Shown: positions 50,690-60,556, numbered from the stretch's first letter. The stretch is 64,000 nucleotides of DNA from Paenibacillus tianmuensis (GCF_900100345.1 NZ_FMTT01000003.1:1-64000), one strand, 5' to 3'. Notes: generated by a model from the letters alone, not told the origin. A program made the numbers and translations.

Positions 50690-50722
50690 TATACACCCTC
50701 TAGTCGGGTATAAAGTCAAGAG
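50690..50722 (-). promoter_or_regulatory. MerR-type promoter, cassette B
   Basis: On the minus strand TTGACT, 20 bases, then TATACT. The spacer holds TATACCC...GGGTGTATA, a near-perfect dyad. The geometry equals cassette A. Confidence 0.65.
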
Positions 50723-50751
50723 CTGAGTCAGACTTCCGAGAGACGTTCTGT

Positions 50752-51771
50752 CTAATTTTGTCCCAGCTGCAAAAATTGTTTCAGATGGTTGTCTATCACG
50801 AGAGAATCCTGTTCGTTTTGTCCGATCCCGAAGCAGTGTCCCCATTTGGATTCGATAGGCCGGAAAATCGCATTCGGCATATGCTTCACTTCATACGCAT
50901 TATCCTCAGAAGGAAAAAACAGATCGGTCGATCCCGGCATGACAAGGGCATGAGCCGTGATCCGGTTTAATGCCTGCTCAAAATTTCCGTTGTCTTCAAG
51001 ATTGGCGCTAATATCCCCGTGTATACCCGTACGGAGCATGGCGATCAAGTCGTTGGCATCAAAGGAAAGAAACACCTGATCCCAATAGTCTTCCAGATAA
51101 GACTTCAACGTCGAATATCCCTCCGGCTGATAGAGCTGCTCCAAATAATAGGCCTGAGAAAACCCCCAAGGGGCGTAGGAGCGTCCCATTGCGGCGAGTC
51201 CTGCTACTGGTTGACGGGTATAGAAGCCTTCCTTCCAATTGGAATCCGCTTGCAACGCCGCAATAAGCGACTCAAAAACAACCTGAGCATGCGGCCTGGT
51301 CTTTGCTGTTCCGCCAAACGGTACAATCCGCTCGACCATCTCAGGATAACTTGCCCCCCATTGAAAGGTTTGTAGCGCTCCGAGCGACCAGCCAATGACT
51401 AAAGCAATCTTTGTAATGCCAAATTTCTCGGTGACGAGCCGATGTTGGAGCCGGACATTATCATAAATCGTGATGAGCGGGAAATTCGCTCTGTCCAAAG
51501 GGGCCGGAGTATTGCTTGGGGAGGAAGACAGACCATTGCCCAACATATTAGGCACAATAATAAAATAGTTGTCGGGATCGAGAGCTTTGCCTGGCCCAAT
51601 CAACCACTCATTATCGGTATGCAGACCAGCGAACCAGGTAGGATAAACAACAGCATTGCTCTTGGCGGCATTTAAGGTTCCGTAGGTTTTATAGGCAAGA
51701 AAGGCTTGAGGCAGCGTTTGTCCCGATTGCAGCACGACATCCCCAAGTGAATAAATTTCGTAATCTTTCAT
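50752..51771 (-). CDS. MetX-like alpha/beta hydrolase
   Basis: A 339-residue enzyme of the homoserine O-acetyltransferase branch. Nucleophile GWSLGALQ (Ser129), acid in PGSTDLFFP, His in SKWGHCFG. It starts with YSLGDVVLQSGQTLPQAFLA, AYKTYGTLN, as MetX does. The usual MetX length is ~370, and key acetyl-CoA-site residues cannot be checked by eye, so it may be a plain esterase. AGGAGAG precedes ATG. Divergent from a LysR regulator, likely its controller. Confidence 0.85.
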   Translation of the reverse strand: MKDYEIYSLGDVVLQSGQTLPQAFLAYKTYGTLNAAKSNAVVYPTWFAGLHTDNEWLIGPGKALDPDNYFIIVPNMLGNGLSSSPSNTPAPLDRANFPLITIYDNVRLQHRLVTEKFGITKIALVIGWSLGALQTFQWGASYPEMVERIVPFGGTAKTRPHAQVVFESLIAALQADSNWKEGFYTRQPVAGLAAMGRSYAPWGFSQAYYLEQLYQPEGYSTLKSYLEDYWDQVFLSFDANDLIAMLRTGIHGDISANLEDNGNFEQALNRITAHALVMPGSTDLFFPSEDNAYEVKHMPNAIFRPIESKWGHCFGIGQNEQDSLVIDNHLKQFLQLGQN

Positions 51772-51840
51772 GATTCGACTCTCCTCTGCTGTACAAGATT
51801 TTATGGTGAAGCTTGATTTTTACTCTACGATACGGTTACC

Positions 51841-51871
51841 ATCAAATCAACGAAACGTTTTTGATTATAAT
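51841..51871 (+). promoter_or_regulatory. LysR-type box and promoter
   Basis: ATCAAA (51841-51846) and TTTGAT (51860-51865) form a dyad in the region shared by the divergent lysR-like and metX-like genes. TATAAT (51866-51871) abuts it, giving the lysR-like promoter an autoregulatory layout. Confidence 0.5.
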
Positions 51872-51905
51872 GTTCATTTTATTTGAATAGAGAGGTGCTG
51901 TTCTC

Positions 51906-52799
51906 GTGGATATCCGCCAGCTAAAAACATTTTGGACACTTGCTTCCACCCGCAATTTTAGCCGAACGGCCGAATCATTGAACTATGTTCCGTCTACTGT
52001 CACGATGCAAATCAAAGCTTTAGAGGAAGAATTGGGGATCAAGCTGCTGGATCGCTTGGGCAAGAGTGTTGTGCTAACAGACGCAGGCCGTCGGTTTTTG
52101 CCCTATGCCAACAAAATTTTAAATGATGTAGAAGAGGCCCGGCATGCCGCAAGTCAAAGCGGGGAGTTGACCGGTACCGTCGTCATCGGTGCGGACGAAA
52201 CGCTCTGTACGTACCGGCTGCCCGCATTGCTGCGGCTTTTTCGCGAGCGTTATCCGCACGTTCGTCTTTTGTTCCGGCCCTTGTCCAGTCACAATTTGAA
52301 ACAGAGCCTGAGAGAAGGAAACGCGGATGTGGTCTTTATACTCGATGAACCCGCCGTATCTGCGGACCTTCATACGGAGCTTTTGCTGGACGAGCCCTTT
52401 CTTATGGTCGTTTCCCCCGACCATCCATTAGCTTCGCGGTCAACCTTAAGCATAGAAGATTTTCACCGGGAGCATATGTTATTAAGCGAAAAGGGCTGCT
52501 CTTATCGGACGTACTTCTATCGCACGTTGTTGAGAAAAGGGGCCGACAGCCTGACCGAACTGGAGTTTAACAGCGCAGAGACCATTAAACAATGCGCAAT
52601 GATGGGGCTAGGCATTGCCTTGCTGCCTGAAATGGCGATAAAGGGAGAGGTGGAGCGAGGAGAACTGATCGCTTTGCCTTGGGATTTATCTGAAATACGA
52701 TTTGCTACTCAAATGCTATGGCATCAAGAGAAATGGATTTCACCATCGATCAGGGCCTTTATGGAATTGGCTGGAAATGTATTAAAACGAAGCTCATAA
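51906..52799 (+). CDS. LysR-family regulator
   Basis: A 297-residue protein. Residues 1-60 are the LysR winged helix (DIRQLKTFWTLASTRNFSRT, YVPSTVTMQIKALEEELGIK). Residues 90-297 are the periplasmic-binding-like effector domain (VVIGADETLCTYRLPALLRL). GTG 51906 has GAGAGGTG before it. It probably controls the divergent MetX-like hydrolase gene. Confidence 0.92.
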   Translation: MDIRQLKTFWTLASTRNFSRTAESLNYVPSTVTMQIKALEEELGIKLLDRLGKSVVLTDAGRRFLPYANKILNDVEEARHAASQSGELTGTVVIGADETLCTYRLPALLRLFRERYPHVRLLFRPLSSHNLKQSLREGNADVVFILDEPAVSADLHTELLLDEPFLMVVSPDHPLASRSTLSIEDFHREHMLLSEKGCSYRTYFYRTLLRKGADSLTELEFNSAETIKQCAMMGLGIALLPEMAIKGEVERGELIALPWDLSEIRFATQMLWHQEKWISPSIRAFMELAGNVLKRSS

Positions 52800-52896
52800 G
52801 CGCGGTAAAAGCGATGGAATGCCAGGTCAGGCCAAGCGGGTGGCGTATTGCCAGGGCCGCCGATTGGCCTGCATTTCATTTTATCTTCTTTGGTTC

Positions 52897-53817
52897 TCAA
52901 TGAAGATCAAGATCCCATCGTTCTTCAATTAATTTCGTTGCGGACCATTCGTCGTTTGGTTTTTCTTCAGTTAATTTAAAGTTATATTTCCGGTAAATAT
53001 AGCGGGCCGATTCTAACGTACTTACGGTCCATAAGAACACATGTGCATAGTTTTTTTCTCTACAGAAGCTGAGGGCGGTCTCAATGAGTTTTTTTCCTAT
53101 GCCTCTCCCTTGAAAAGATTCATCCAGTATAAACCATCTGAGTTGGGCGACGGTATCGCTGGACTTTGTAATTGCAATCGAACCGACGATTCCACCGTTC
53201 ACTTCGGCAACCCATAGCTCTCCTCCCTCGGGATCTATCATAAAGTCTGCTAAACCTTTCATAACATAATATTCAAAAATTTGGCCAAACTTATAGGTCT
53301 TATCATAGATCCTTCCATGAAGATGTGCGACATATCCGGCATCTCCCGATTGAAATGGCCGAATGAGGACTTCTGAAGCGGAAGAACATTCTTTCGAGTA
53401 AACGGATTCGATGGTTTCCATGGCTGCGACCAGTCTGGACAAATCATTTTTTGATAAGGGTTTAATCATGTTATCTACTCCGCGACGCGCATGCTCAACC
53501 AAGTCTTCGTAAATATTCTCGCCATCTTTGGTTAAAAAGAGGGCATACTGTCGTTTATCCTCACTTGACTGTTTTTTGAGGATGATATTTTCATCCTCAA
53601 ATCGTTGGAGCATTCGGCTCATATAGCCTCGGTCGATCCCTAATTTTTCTCTAACCTCCGTTGCCGTACAGCCATTTCCATGATGGATTTCTGTTATCAC
53701 TCTTGCCTCTGTCAATGAAAAAGCTTGATTATAAATTTGTTGATCGATTTTACCTAGCACATTTGCATAAGACCGATTAAATTTACGAATTTTTTCAACA
53801 TATTGAATCGATTCCAT
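52897..53817 (-). CDS. MarR regulator fused to GNAT acetyltransferase
   Basis: A 306-residue two-domain protein. Residues 1-140 are a MarR winged helix (LTEARVITEIHHGNGCTATE, then GIDRGYMSRMLQRFEDENII). Residues 148-306 are a GNAT fold, with acetyl-CoA loop ESFQGRGIGKKLIETALSFC. Such fusions regulate transcription and acetylate an unknown amine. A TTGACT-T-AGTCAA palindrome (53873-53885) covers its -35 element, pointing to self-repression. Start is ATG 53817. Confidence 0.9.
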   Translation of the reverse strand: MESIQYVEKIRKFNRSYANVLGKIDQQIYNQAFSLTEARVITEIHHGNGCTATEVREKLGIDRGYMSRMLQRFEDENIILKKQSSEDKRQYALFLTKDGENIYEDLVEHARRGVDNMIKPLSKNDLSRLVAAMETIESVYSKECSSASEVLIRPFQSGDAGYVAHLHGRIYDKTYKFGQIFEYYVMKGLADFMIDPEGGELWVAEVNGGIVGSIAITKSSDTVAQLRWFILDESFQGRGIGKKLIETALSFCREKNYAHVFLWTVSTLESARYIYRKYNFKLTEEKPNDEWSATKLIEERWDLDLH

Positions 53818-53854
53818 AGGTTATCCCCCTGATCTTCCTAAGCTAAAATTAATA

Positions 53855-53885
53855 CTAGAATAATGTTTATAATTGACTTAGTCAA
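53855..53885 (-). promoter_or_regulatory. marR-GNAT promoter with overlapping operator
   Basis: On minus, TTGACT (53880-53885) and TATTCT are separated by about 17 bases. The perfect dyad TTGACTTAGTCAA at 53873-53885 contains the -35. Confidence 0.6.
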
Positions 53886-54012
53886 CTAATTTTCTTCGCG
53901 CGATTTCTTCTGTTAATGATTACACTCTATATTCATAACGCATAAAAAGCTATAATAGAAAGTAACCGGCACGATTCGTCTATGAATCAGGCATTGGAAT
54001 AGGGGGTTGGGA

Positions 54013-55854
54013 ATGGTTCCAAATCGGTTGATCTCGAACAACATACGACTCTGGAAAAAGTTTATTTTGATTTACGTGATCGTAACTATTATTCCAATCA
54101 TTGTTCTGGAATATTTCCTCTCGGACAGTATTAAATCTATCGCTTTCAAAAGCTCTCTGGAGCTGTCCAAGGTTTCAGTCGAACAACTTGATGAGAATTT
54201 AACGAATAAGCTGAAAGTCTACTACGATATGGCCGACGGGCTGTCGAACGACCTTCAGTTTACGAAATACTTGAATACCGAATATACATCGCCTTATGAG
54301 GCGCTGAATGATTTCAACCTGTTCGTCAAGCCGCTAATGTCCATGTTAAACTATAAAAATTCCGAAGCGCTTATTCGCGTCTATACTAAAAACTCTACCA
54401 TCGGGTTTTCCGGGATTACGAATCATTCTATGGATGATCTTGCAAAGGAAGGATGGGCGGATCTTTCAAACCCGGGAGGGGGGACGATCAAGTGGGCCGG
54501 AGCCGGAAACTCAATCAACCTATCCAATAAGGAGTATTTAGGAAATTACAGGTTTCTGTTTAGCGATACAAGCGAATATAAACCGAATTCCGTGCTTGCA
54601 GTCTTTTTCAGGAAAGATGAATTATACTCGATTATTTCAAAGGAGGTTGAAGGGGGGAAAAAAATATTTATTAGCGATGCCGCAGGTAACCTTGTTCTTT
54701 CTACCGAACACGAAAAAAAATATGTAAACTTGAATGAAGTCCCCTTCGAAGAAGAATACAGGAAGGACAGCAAAGAATATTCTTTTGCACGCTATGATGG
54801 AAGCGATTACATTATGCTCAGAAAACAGATCGATCATCCGTCGATCAACATAAACCATTGGAGCATTGTATATATGATTCCAGCAGGAGCCGTACATTCA
54901 AGCATTCAACAAATCAGAATGACAAGCGTTGTTCTTTCGGTGCTCTGCATCGTGTTTTCTTTCCTATTGACGATGCTCCTATCCAGAAATATCACGGGAA
55001 GAATAAGCAAGCTTCTACGAAAAATCAGCAATGTCAAAAGAGGAAATTTTACGATTTCGGATGAAGCAGAGGGCACGGATGAAATTAGCATCCTGGATAA
55101 CAGCTTTAATGAAATGATCGAAAGAATAGACACATTAATTCATGAGGTCTATGAAGCCGAAATCCGGGTAACGAAGGAAAAGCTCAAAAACAGCATTATT
55201 GAAACAAGGGCAAGGGAGGCGGAAATCCATACTCTGCAGAGCCAGATCAATCCGCATTATTTATTCAATACCCTTGAATCCATTCGTATGAAATTGCTCA
55301 CGAAGGGCGACAGGGAGTCTTCAGATATCATCGGAATGTTTGGCGAAACATTCAGGCTGGCGCTAAGCAACCATAACGATATTTACAAGCTTTCGGACGA
55401 ATTGCGGTTTGTCGAATCTTTTTTCCTGATCCAAAAATACCGTTATGGCGACAGGATCAACTACGAGAAAGATGTGCCTTCCGATGTGCTGAACGTATAT
55501 ATTCCGAAGCTGATTTTGCAGCCGCTGGTCGAAAATGCGATCTACCATGGAATAGAAAGAAAGGCGGCTGGGGGGACTGTAACGGTACGCGCCCGTATCG
55601 CCGATGGAAAGCTTGTTATTAAGATAACGGATAATGGAGCCGGGATGGATGAGGATGAGTTGAATCTATTGAGGGAGACGATCCATAAGAGCAATCAAGC
55701 AGACACTCCTAGGGGCTACTCCGGGATAGCACTCCGCAATATTCATACCCGGCTCAGCTTGTTGTTCGGGGATCAATATGGCCTGGTCATACACAGCGGC
55801 AAGGGGATAGGGACTGAGGTAGTGGTCAGTTTACCAGTAACGGACGCCAGTTGA
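54013..55854 (+). CDS. YesM-type sensor histidine kinase
   Basis: A 613-residue membrane kinase. Two helices (about 14-36 and 295-320) flank a large extracellular sensor. A HAMP domain follows, then the HisKA-type box TLQSQINPHYLFNTLESIRM with the phosphorylated His in NPHYLFN, and an ATPase domain with LVENAIYHGIER and ITDNGAGMDEDEL. It should sense extracellular sugars or cell-wall stress and phosphorylate the regulator downstream. ATG 54013 has AGGGGG 6 bases before it. The adjacent regulator starts 16 bases after it. Confidence 0.92.
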   Translation: MVPNRLISNNIRLWKKFILIYVIVTIIPIIVLEYFLSDSIKSIAFKSSLELSKVSVEQLDENLTNKLKVYYDMADGLSNDLQFTKYLNTEYTSPYEALNDFNLFVKPLMSMLNYKNSEALIRVYTKNSTIGFSGITNHSMDDLAKEGWADLSNPGGGTIKWAGAGNSINLSNKEYLGNYRFLFSDTSEYKPNSVLAVFFRKDELYSIISKEVEGGKKIFISDAAGNLVLSTEHEKKYVNLNEVPFEEEYRKDSKEYSFARYDGSDYIMLRKQIDHPSININHWSIVYMIPAGAVHSSIQQIRMTSVVLSVLCIVFSFLLTMLLSRNITGRISKLLRKISNVKRGNFTISDEAEGTDEISILDNSFNEMIERIDTLIHEVYEAEIRVTKEKLKNSIIETRAREAEIHTLQSQINPHYLFNTLESIRMKLLTKGDRESSDIIGMFGETFRLALSNHNDIYKLSDELRFVESFFLIQKYRYGDRINYEKDVPSDVLNVYIPKLILQPLVENAIYHGIERKAAGGTVTVRARIADGKLVIKITDNGAGMDEDELNLLRETIHKSNQADTPRGYSGIALRNIHTRLSLLFGDQYGLVIHSGKGIGTEVVVSLPVTDAS

Positions 55855-55869
55855 ACAGGAGGGGTAGAC

Positions 55870-57456
55870 ATGTATAAAGTTTTGTTTGTGGATGATGAGC
55901 CCAATATATGCGAAGGACTTAAGCTGATCATCGATTGGGAGAGCGAGGGATTCGGAATTGCGGGCGTTGCGCGTAACGGTTCGGATGCGCTCAAACAGTT
56001 GGAGTCAACGGCTGTCGATATCATTATTACGGATGTTCGAATGCCCGAAATGTCCGGCATCGAGCTGATAAAAAAGCTGAATGAAACGCGCAATGGCGCC
56101 AAAGTTATTATCATTAGCGGTTTCTCGGAGTTTGAATATGCAAGAGAGGCTTTACGGTACGGGGTCCGCAATTATATATTGAAGCCGATCAATAGGGATA
56201 TGCTGGAAAGCACGGTTCGATCCATTAAAAAAGAGCTGGATCATGAACGCACCAACGAACGGTCGCTAAAAAAGCAAGAGAATTTTATACGGGAAAAACT
56301 TCTTGTTCAGCTGGTCAAAACCGGAGCATGGGACCAAACGGATTACGATGTGGGGGGTTGGGGAAAAATCCTGACGGACAGCACCTGCTGCGTCTCCATC
56401 GTGCTGTTTGGCGATAATCGGTATGCAGACTGTACTCCAAGAGAAATGAAATACGGCATTTCAAAGCAGATCGTGAAGGAGATCATGAGCAACACGCTGG
56501 AGAAGCATAAATGCGGGTATGTGTTTGAACCGGAGCAGAAGGATCTGCTTGGGGCTCTTCTTTACAGCGGGGAGTATGACATGAGTTACATTAAAGAAGT
56601 GGTGCTGCCCGAGTTGTATACGGATATTCAGCATGTGACAAGCGGCGAGATTATCATCGGACTCGGAAATGAGGCCATGAGCGCCGCAGCCATTCCCGAA
56701 TCGTATCGAAATAGCTGCAGAGCCGCAAAATGGCAAGGGCTTGTTCACGGGGCCGGTATAGCGATCTACGATAATATGGAAATGGACTGCAATTCGGATT
56801 CCGCTTGGGATCATTCCGTCCTTATAAGCAAGGTTCGACAATGCGATGAGGCCGGTATCCTGCATGAGATGGAACGCCTCTCCCATTACGCGGATTCTTT
56901 ACAACAGCCGAATAAAGTGCTGTATTCCATCATGATCGGCATTTTTATGGAGCTTGCGACCATAATGAACGAAATCGGCGGCGACTTAAAAACCATTCTC
57001 GACAACGAAATCGATGCCGGGAATGTTAGTGCCAATAACGACGTACTGCAGCAGGTTGCGTTTATTGAGGCCGCATGCGTCAAAACGGCTTTCCATATCA
57101 AAGAGAAGTGCGGCGGTTTCGACCATGATGTGCTCAACCATATCGTTCAATATGTGAATTGCCATTATAATACAGACCTCAATTTGGCGATTCTCTCGAA
57201 CAAGTTTTTTCTTAACCAAGGATATATCGGCAAGCTGTTCAAAAAGCATACGGGCATGGGGTTCATCGATTATCTAAACGGGGTCCGAATGGAAAAAGCG
57301 GCAAAACTGTTGGAAGAAGGTTACTTGAAAACGTATGAAGTCTGCGAGGAGGTCGGCTATAAGGATTTAAATTATTTTTATCGGATCTTCAAGAAATTCA
57401 AAGGGGTTTCTCCGGCAGAGTACAAGAAAACGGTCCGGATGCGAAAATTTAGTTAA
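55870..57456 (+). CDS. YesN-type AraC response regulator
   Basis: A 528-residue regulator. The receiver (1-120) has VLFVDDEPN, phospho-acceptor Asp55 in IIITDVRMPEMSG and Lys105 in YILKPIN. A long middle helical region follows, then a C-terminal AraC HTH (LAILSNKFFLNQGYIGKLFK; YEVCEEVGYKDLNYFYRIFK). It should activate the sugar-related operon immediately downstream. GGAGGGG lies 7 bases before ATG. Confidence 0.93.
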   Translation: MYKVLFVDDEPNICEGLKLIIDWESEGFGIAGVARNGSDALKQLESTAVDIIITDVRMPEMSGIELIKKLNETRNGAKVIIISGFSEFEYAREALRYGVRNYILKPINRDMLESTVRSIKKELDHERTNERSLKKQENFIREKLLVQLVKTGAWDQTDYDVGGWGKILTDSTCCVSIVLFGDNRYADCTPREMKYGISKQIVKEIMSNTLEKHKCGYVFEPEQKDLLGALLYSGEYDMSYIKEVVLPELYTDIQHVTSGEIIIGLGNEAMSAAAIPESYRNSCRAAKWQGLVHGAGIAIYDNMEMDCNSDSAWDHSVLISKVRQCDEAGILHEMERLSHYADSLQQPNKVLYSIMIGIFMELATIMNEIGGDLKTILDNEIDAGNVSANNDVLQQVAFIEAACVKTAFHIKEKCGGFDHDVLNHIVQYVNCHYNTDLNLAILSNKFFLNQGYIGKLFKKHTGMGFIDYLNGVRMEKAAKLLEEGYLKTYEVCEEVGYKDLNYFYRIFKKFKGVSPAEYKKTVRMRKFS

Positions 57457-57466
57457 GCGCTTTCGT
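57452..57466 (+). promoter_or_regulatory. cre-like site
   Basis: GTTAAGCGCTTTCGT overlaps the yesN-like stop. The core AAGCGCTTTC matches the CcpA target, while the flanks deviate. It may give catabolite repression to the downstream transport operon. Confidence 0.35.
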
Positions 57467-57618
57467 AATCTGTGCTTTTTTGTCCTGCTATAATTACGGT
57501 TTTGTCATGTTACATTCACGATACGCCTCCTCTACAATAAAAGTGTGAGGAAGAGCACACGAACCATTAGAAATGAAAGGGCTTACAAATCTTGTCTATG
57601 ACTTAGGGGTGGATGAAT

Positions 57619-58767
57619 ATGACAATTAAAGTGGGGATCGCAGGAGTGCGAGGACTTAGCTCCCTTCAGGGCTTCCAGAGTTGCCCCGATACGGAAGTTG
57701 TGGCGCTTTGCGATCTGGATGGAGAGTACCTTCAGGAAGCGGCGCGTGAGCATGGAATACAGCATACCTACCGAATTTTCGAAGACATGCTGGAATCGGA
57801 CATCGATGCCGTAGTCATCTCTACCCCCATGCAGCTTCACGTACCGCAAACGATCGCAGCTTTGCAAGCAGGAAAGCACGTGTTTTGCGAAGTTACGGCG
57901 GGAGTTACGATGGACGAATTGTGGTGGTTGAAGGAAGTTGTGGAGTCGTCTAACAGCGTGTATATGATGGCCGAAAACTATTGCTATATTCCGGAAAATC
58001 AGATGATCACCAATATGGTGAAGAAAGGCTTGTTTGGTGAAGTCTACTTTGGCGAAGGGGAATATCTTCACGACGTTCGCAGTTTGGCTTACCAATTCAA
58101 CCGCACGAATGCAGCAGAGCAAACAGCACCGACTTGGCGCAAGTATTGGCAGTTGGGCAAGCGAGGGAATTTCTATCCGACACACAGCCTCGGGCCGGTC
58201 ATGAAGTGGTTCGAAGGCGACCGGATTCGATCCGTTTCTTGCTATGGTTCAGGGTGGCATACGGATTCCCGCTTTCGCCAAGAAGATACGACAATTACGC
58301 TCTGCCAGATGGAAAGCGGGAAGCTGATCAAGCTTCGCACCGATTGCATTTCGAAGCGGCCGCTCAATGTGAACTACACTCTGCAAGGAACGAAGGGATG
58401 CTTCGAAGCGCCGCGCGGTATGGGTGATCAGCATAAAGTGTGGCTGGAATCGATGGGAGGTGATCCCGCTTACAATAGGGAATGGCGCCCGCTGAGCGAC
58501 TTCTATGACTATTTGCCGGACCGCTACAAGAACGCAACGGAGGAGCAGAAGAATGCGAAACATTGGGGGAGTGATTATTTCATCATCGAGGATTTCGTAA
58601 ATGCGGTTAAAGGGTTGGAGAAACCCGCCATTGATGTTTACGACGCCTGTGAATGGACGGCCGTAGCGCTGTTATCCGAGCTATCCGTTATGAACGGCGG
58701 AAGAGCGATGGAGATGCCCAACTTCCGGAAGAGCGGTTCGTATGCGGATCAAATTATTAAATTGTGA
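57619..58767 (+). CDS. Gfo/Idh/MocA-family oxidoreductase
   Basis: A 382-residue NAD(P)-dependent sugar oxidoreductase. Dinucleotide end VGIAGVRGLSSLQGF, then VVISTPMQLHVPQTIAALQA and GKHVFCEVTAGVTMDELWWL; the usual EKP is replaced by EVTAG. C-terminal Gfo-type domain with GSDYFIIEDFVNAVKG. It should oxidise or reduce a sugar or inositol brought in by the adjacent ABC transporter. ATG 57619 follows AGGGGTGG by 6 bases. Confidence 0.9.
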   Translation: MTIKVGIAGVRGLSSLQGFQSCPDTEVVALCDLDGEYLQEAAREHGIQHTYRIFEDMLESDIDAVVISTPMQLHVPQTIAALQAGKHVFCEVTAGVTMDELWWLKEVVESSNSVYMMAENYCYIPENQMITNMVKKGLFGEVYFGEGEYLHDVRSLAYQFNRTNAAEQTAPTWRKYWQLGKRGNFYPTHSLGPVMKWFEGDRIRSVSCYGSGWHTDSRFRQEDTTITLCQMESGKLIKLRTDCISKRPLNVNYTLQGTKGCFEAPRGMGDQHKVWLESMGGDPAYNREWRPLSDFYDYLPDRYKNATEEQKNAKHWGSDYFIIEDFVNAVKGLEKPAIDVYDACEWTAVALLSELSVMNGGRAMEMPNFRKSGSYADQIIKL

Positions 58768-58803
58768 TTTGAGGGCAAGGGATACTTCAAGGGGGGGATG
58801 ACT

Positions 58804-60513
58804 TTGAAACTGTGGAAACGAATGACGGGGATTGGCGTAGCGGCGCTGTTGCTGTTTGCGACGGCTTGTGGGGGCACGGGTTCGAATCTGGGAGCAAGCG
58901 GCGACGCTCCGACAGGAGAGCGAGCGTTATATACCATCAAGGTATTAGTCACTTCGACGGGGAATACGATCGTGAAGAGAAGTGATGAGACTCCGGTCGG
59001 GAAAGTCATTAAAGATAAATTCAACATCGTATTTGAATTCATTCCTTTTAGCGGCGATTATCGGGACAAGCTGAACATGATGCTTGCTTCCGGAGACTAT
59101 CCGGAGATGCTGCGCGTAGAACGTCAGGATTTAGTAACCAAATATATCAATGCAGGCGCTGCGCTGCCGCTGGATGATTATTTGAAGGATGCCAAATATT
59201 TTAACGAGGCCAATAAGCCTTCCATTCCTTTCTGGCGGCTGCCGGCGAGCGACGGCAAATTGTACAAATGGGAAGCGAACGTACCACAGGATGTCAACAA
59301 CTTTTGCGAATGCAACGATATCGCCATTCGTAACGATATTCTCAAGGAACAAGGCTATCCGAAGCTGTTGAGCACGGATGACTATGTGGAATTCCTGAAG
59401 AAAGCGATCGCTGCGCATCCGACGACGAACGGCAAGAAAACGCTCGGGGTTGTCGCTCCTTTGGCGGAATCGTGGGGGATGGCTGGTATCATGCCCATTA
59501 TGTATGAGAAAGGGGACAAGTATATCTCGGTCGGCAATGAAGGCGTTATCTTCAATATAAAGGACCAGAAATTTGAAGATATGCTTTTGAATGCGTATAC
59601 AAAAGAATCGTACCAGTTTTTCAACAGATTGTATCGCGAAGGACTGCTCGACAACGAAAGCTTCACGGATACGCTCACCCAAGTGACGGAGAAAGTCAAT
59701 TCCGGCCAAGCCTTAGGCTTCTATTATACGATGTGGATTAAAGATCAGGTCAATACATCGCTGGAAAAAGCGGGACATCCGGATCTCGGATATATCCAGC
59801 TTCCGATTCAGACGAACACGATGGTCAAGGAAGGTCAGAAGAAAAATCTTCGTTTGGAAACGGTGCGCCCGTACGACTCCATCATCATTACGAAGAACGC
59901 CAAGGATCCGAAGCGGATTTTCGAGCTGATCGATTGGTTCTCTTCCGAGGAAGGGCAGATCCTGCTTCAAGCCGGTGTAGAAGGGGTTCATTACAAGCGG
60001 GTCGACGGCAAACGGGTTCTGACGGACGAATTTAAAAAAGGATATCGGGAAGACCCGAATTACTTATCCAAGCAAGGCATCGGCGTCGGTATGTCGTTCC
60101 TGGGGTTAAGACTTCTTACGGCGAAGGACAACCAGCCTTACAATCTCTTGAACGATACCGCGGCTTCCGACGAATTTTCCTTGACCAAGACGGTGGCAGA
60201 CACTTACAAAACGCTCGGATGGGCCAACTCGAAAGATTGGTTCAGGAAGAACGGTGTCCCTGCTCCGGGCGGATTGGCGAGCGGGATCATTATCGATCCT
60301 ACCAGCTCCGAAGGAATGATTTCCCAGAAAATCGTCGAGCTTCGCGTCAAAAATTCGGCTAAACTGGTCATGGCCAAGTCCGAAGCAGAATTCGAACAGA
60401 TTTGGCAAGACTTGATGAAGCAATATCAGGTGCTGAATCCGCAGAAAGTCGTCGACAAGTACAACGAGATCTTCCAGCAGCAGCAAGCCAAAGTGAAAGA
60501 GTATACGAAATAA
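58804..60513 (+). CDS. ABC sugar-binding lipoprotein
   Basis: A ~569-residue extracellular solute-binding lipoprotein. Signal to LLFATACGG, with lipidated Cys near 22. It continues with a KVLVTSTGNTIVKRSDET region and a YGDYPEMLRV-like binding part (here LASGDYPEMLRVERQDL). It delivers an oligosaccharide or polysaccharide fragment to the permeases downstream. TTG 58804 has GGGGGGG about 7 bases upstream; ATG 58798 would abut the site. Confidence 0.88.
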   Translation: MKLWKRMTGIGVAALLLFATACGGTGSNLGASGDAPTGERALYTIKVLVTSTGNTIVKRSDETPVGKVIKDKFNIVFEFIPFSGDYRDKLNMMLASGDYPEMLRVERQDLVTKYINAGAALPLDDYLKDAKYFNEANKPSIPFWRLPASDGKLYKWEANVPQDVNNFCECNDIAIRNDILKEQGYPKLLSTDDYVEFLKKAIAAHPTTNGKKTLGVVAPLAESWGMAGIMPIMYEKGDKYISVGNEGVIFNIKDQKFEDMLLNAYTKESYQFFNRLYREGLLDNESFTDTLTQVTEKVNSGQALGFYYTMWIKDQVNTSLEKAGHPDLGYIQLPIQTNTMVKEGQKKNLRLETVRPYDSIIITKNAKDPKRIFELIDWFSSEEGQILLQAGVEGVHYKRVDGKRVLTDEFKKGYREDPNYLSKQGIGVGMSFLGLRLLTAKDNQPYNLLNDTAASDEFSLTKTVADTYKTLGWANSKDWFRKNGVPAPGGLASGIIIDPTSSEGMISQKIVELRVKNSAKLVMAKSEAEFEQIWQDLMKQYQVLNPQKVVDKYNEIFQQQQAKVKEYTK

Positions 60514-60519
60514 TCAAAC

Positions 60520-60556
60520 CATGGGGAATTTATATTCACCTTGTAAATTCCCCATG
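60520..60556 (+). promoter_or_regulatory. Intra-operon hairpin
   Basis: CATGGGGAATTTA (60520-60532) and TAAATTCCCCATG (60544-60556) form a perfect 13-bp stem with an 11-base loop and no T-run. It sits between the binding-protein and first permease genes, where such stems stabilise the upstream message and lower permease levels. Confidence 0.65.
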
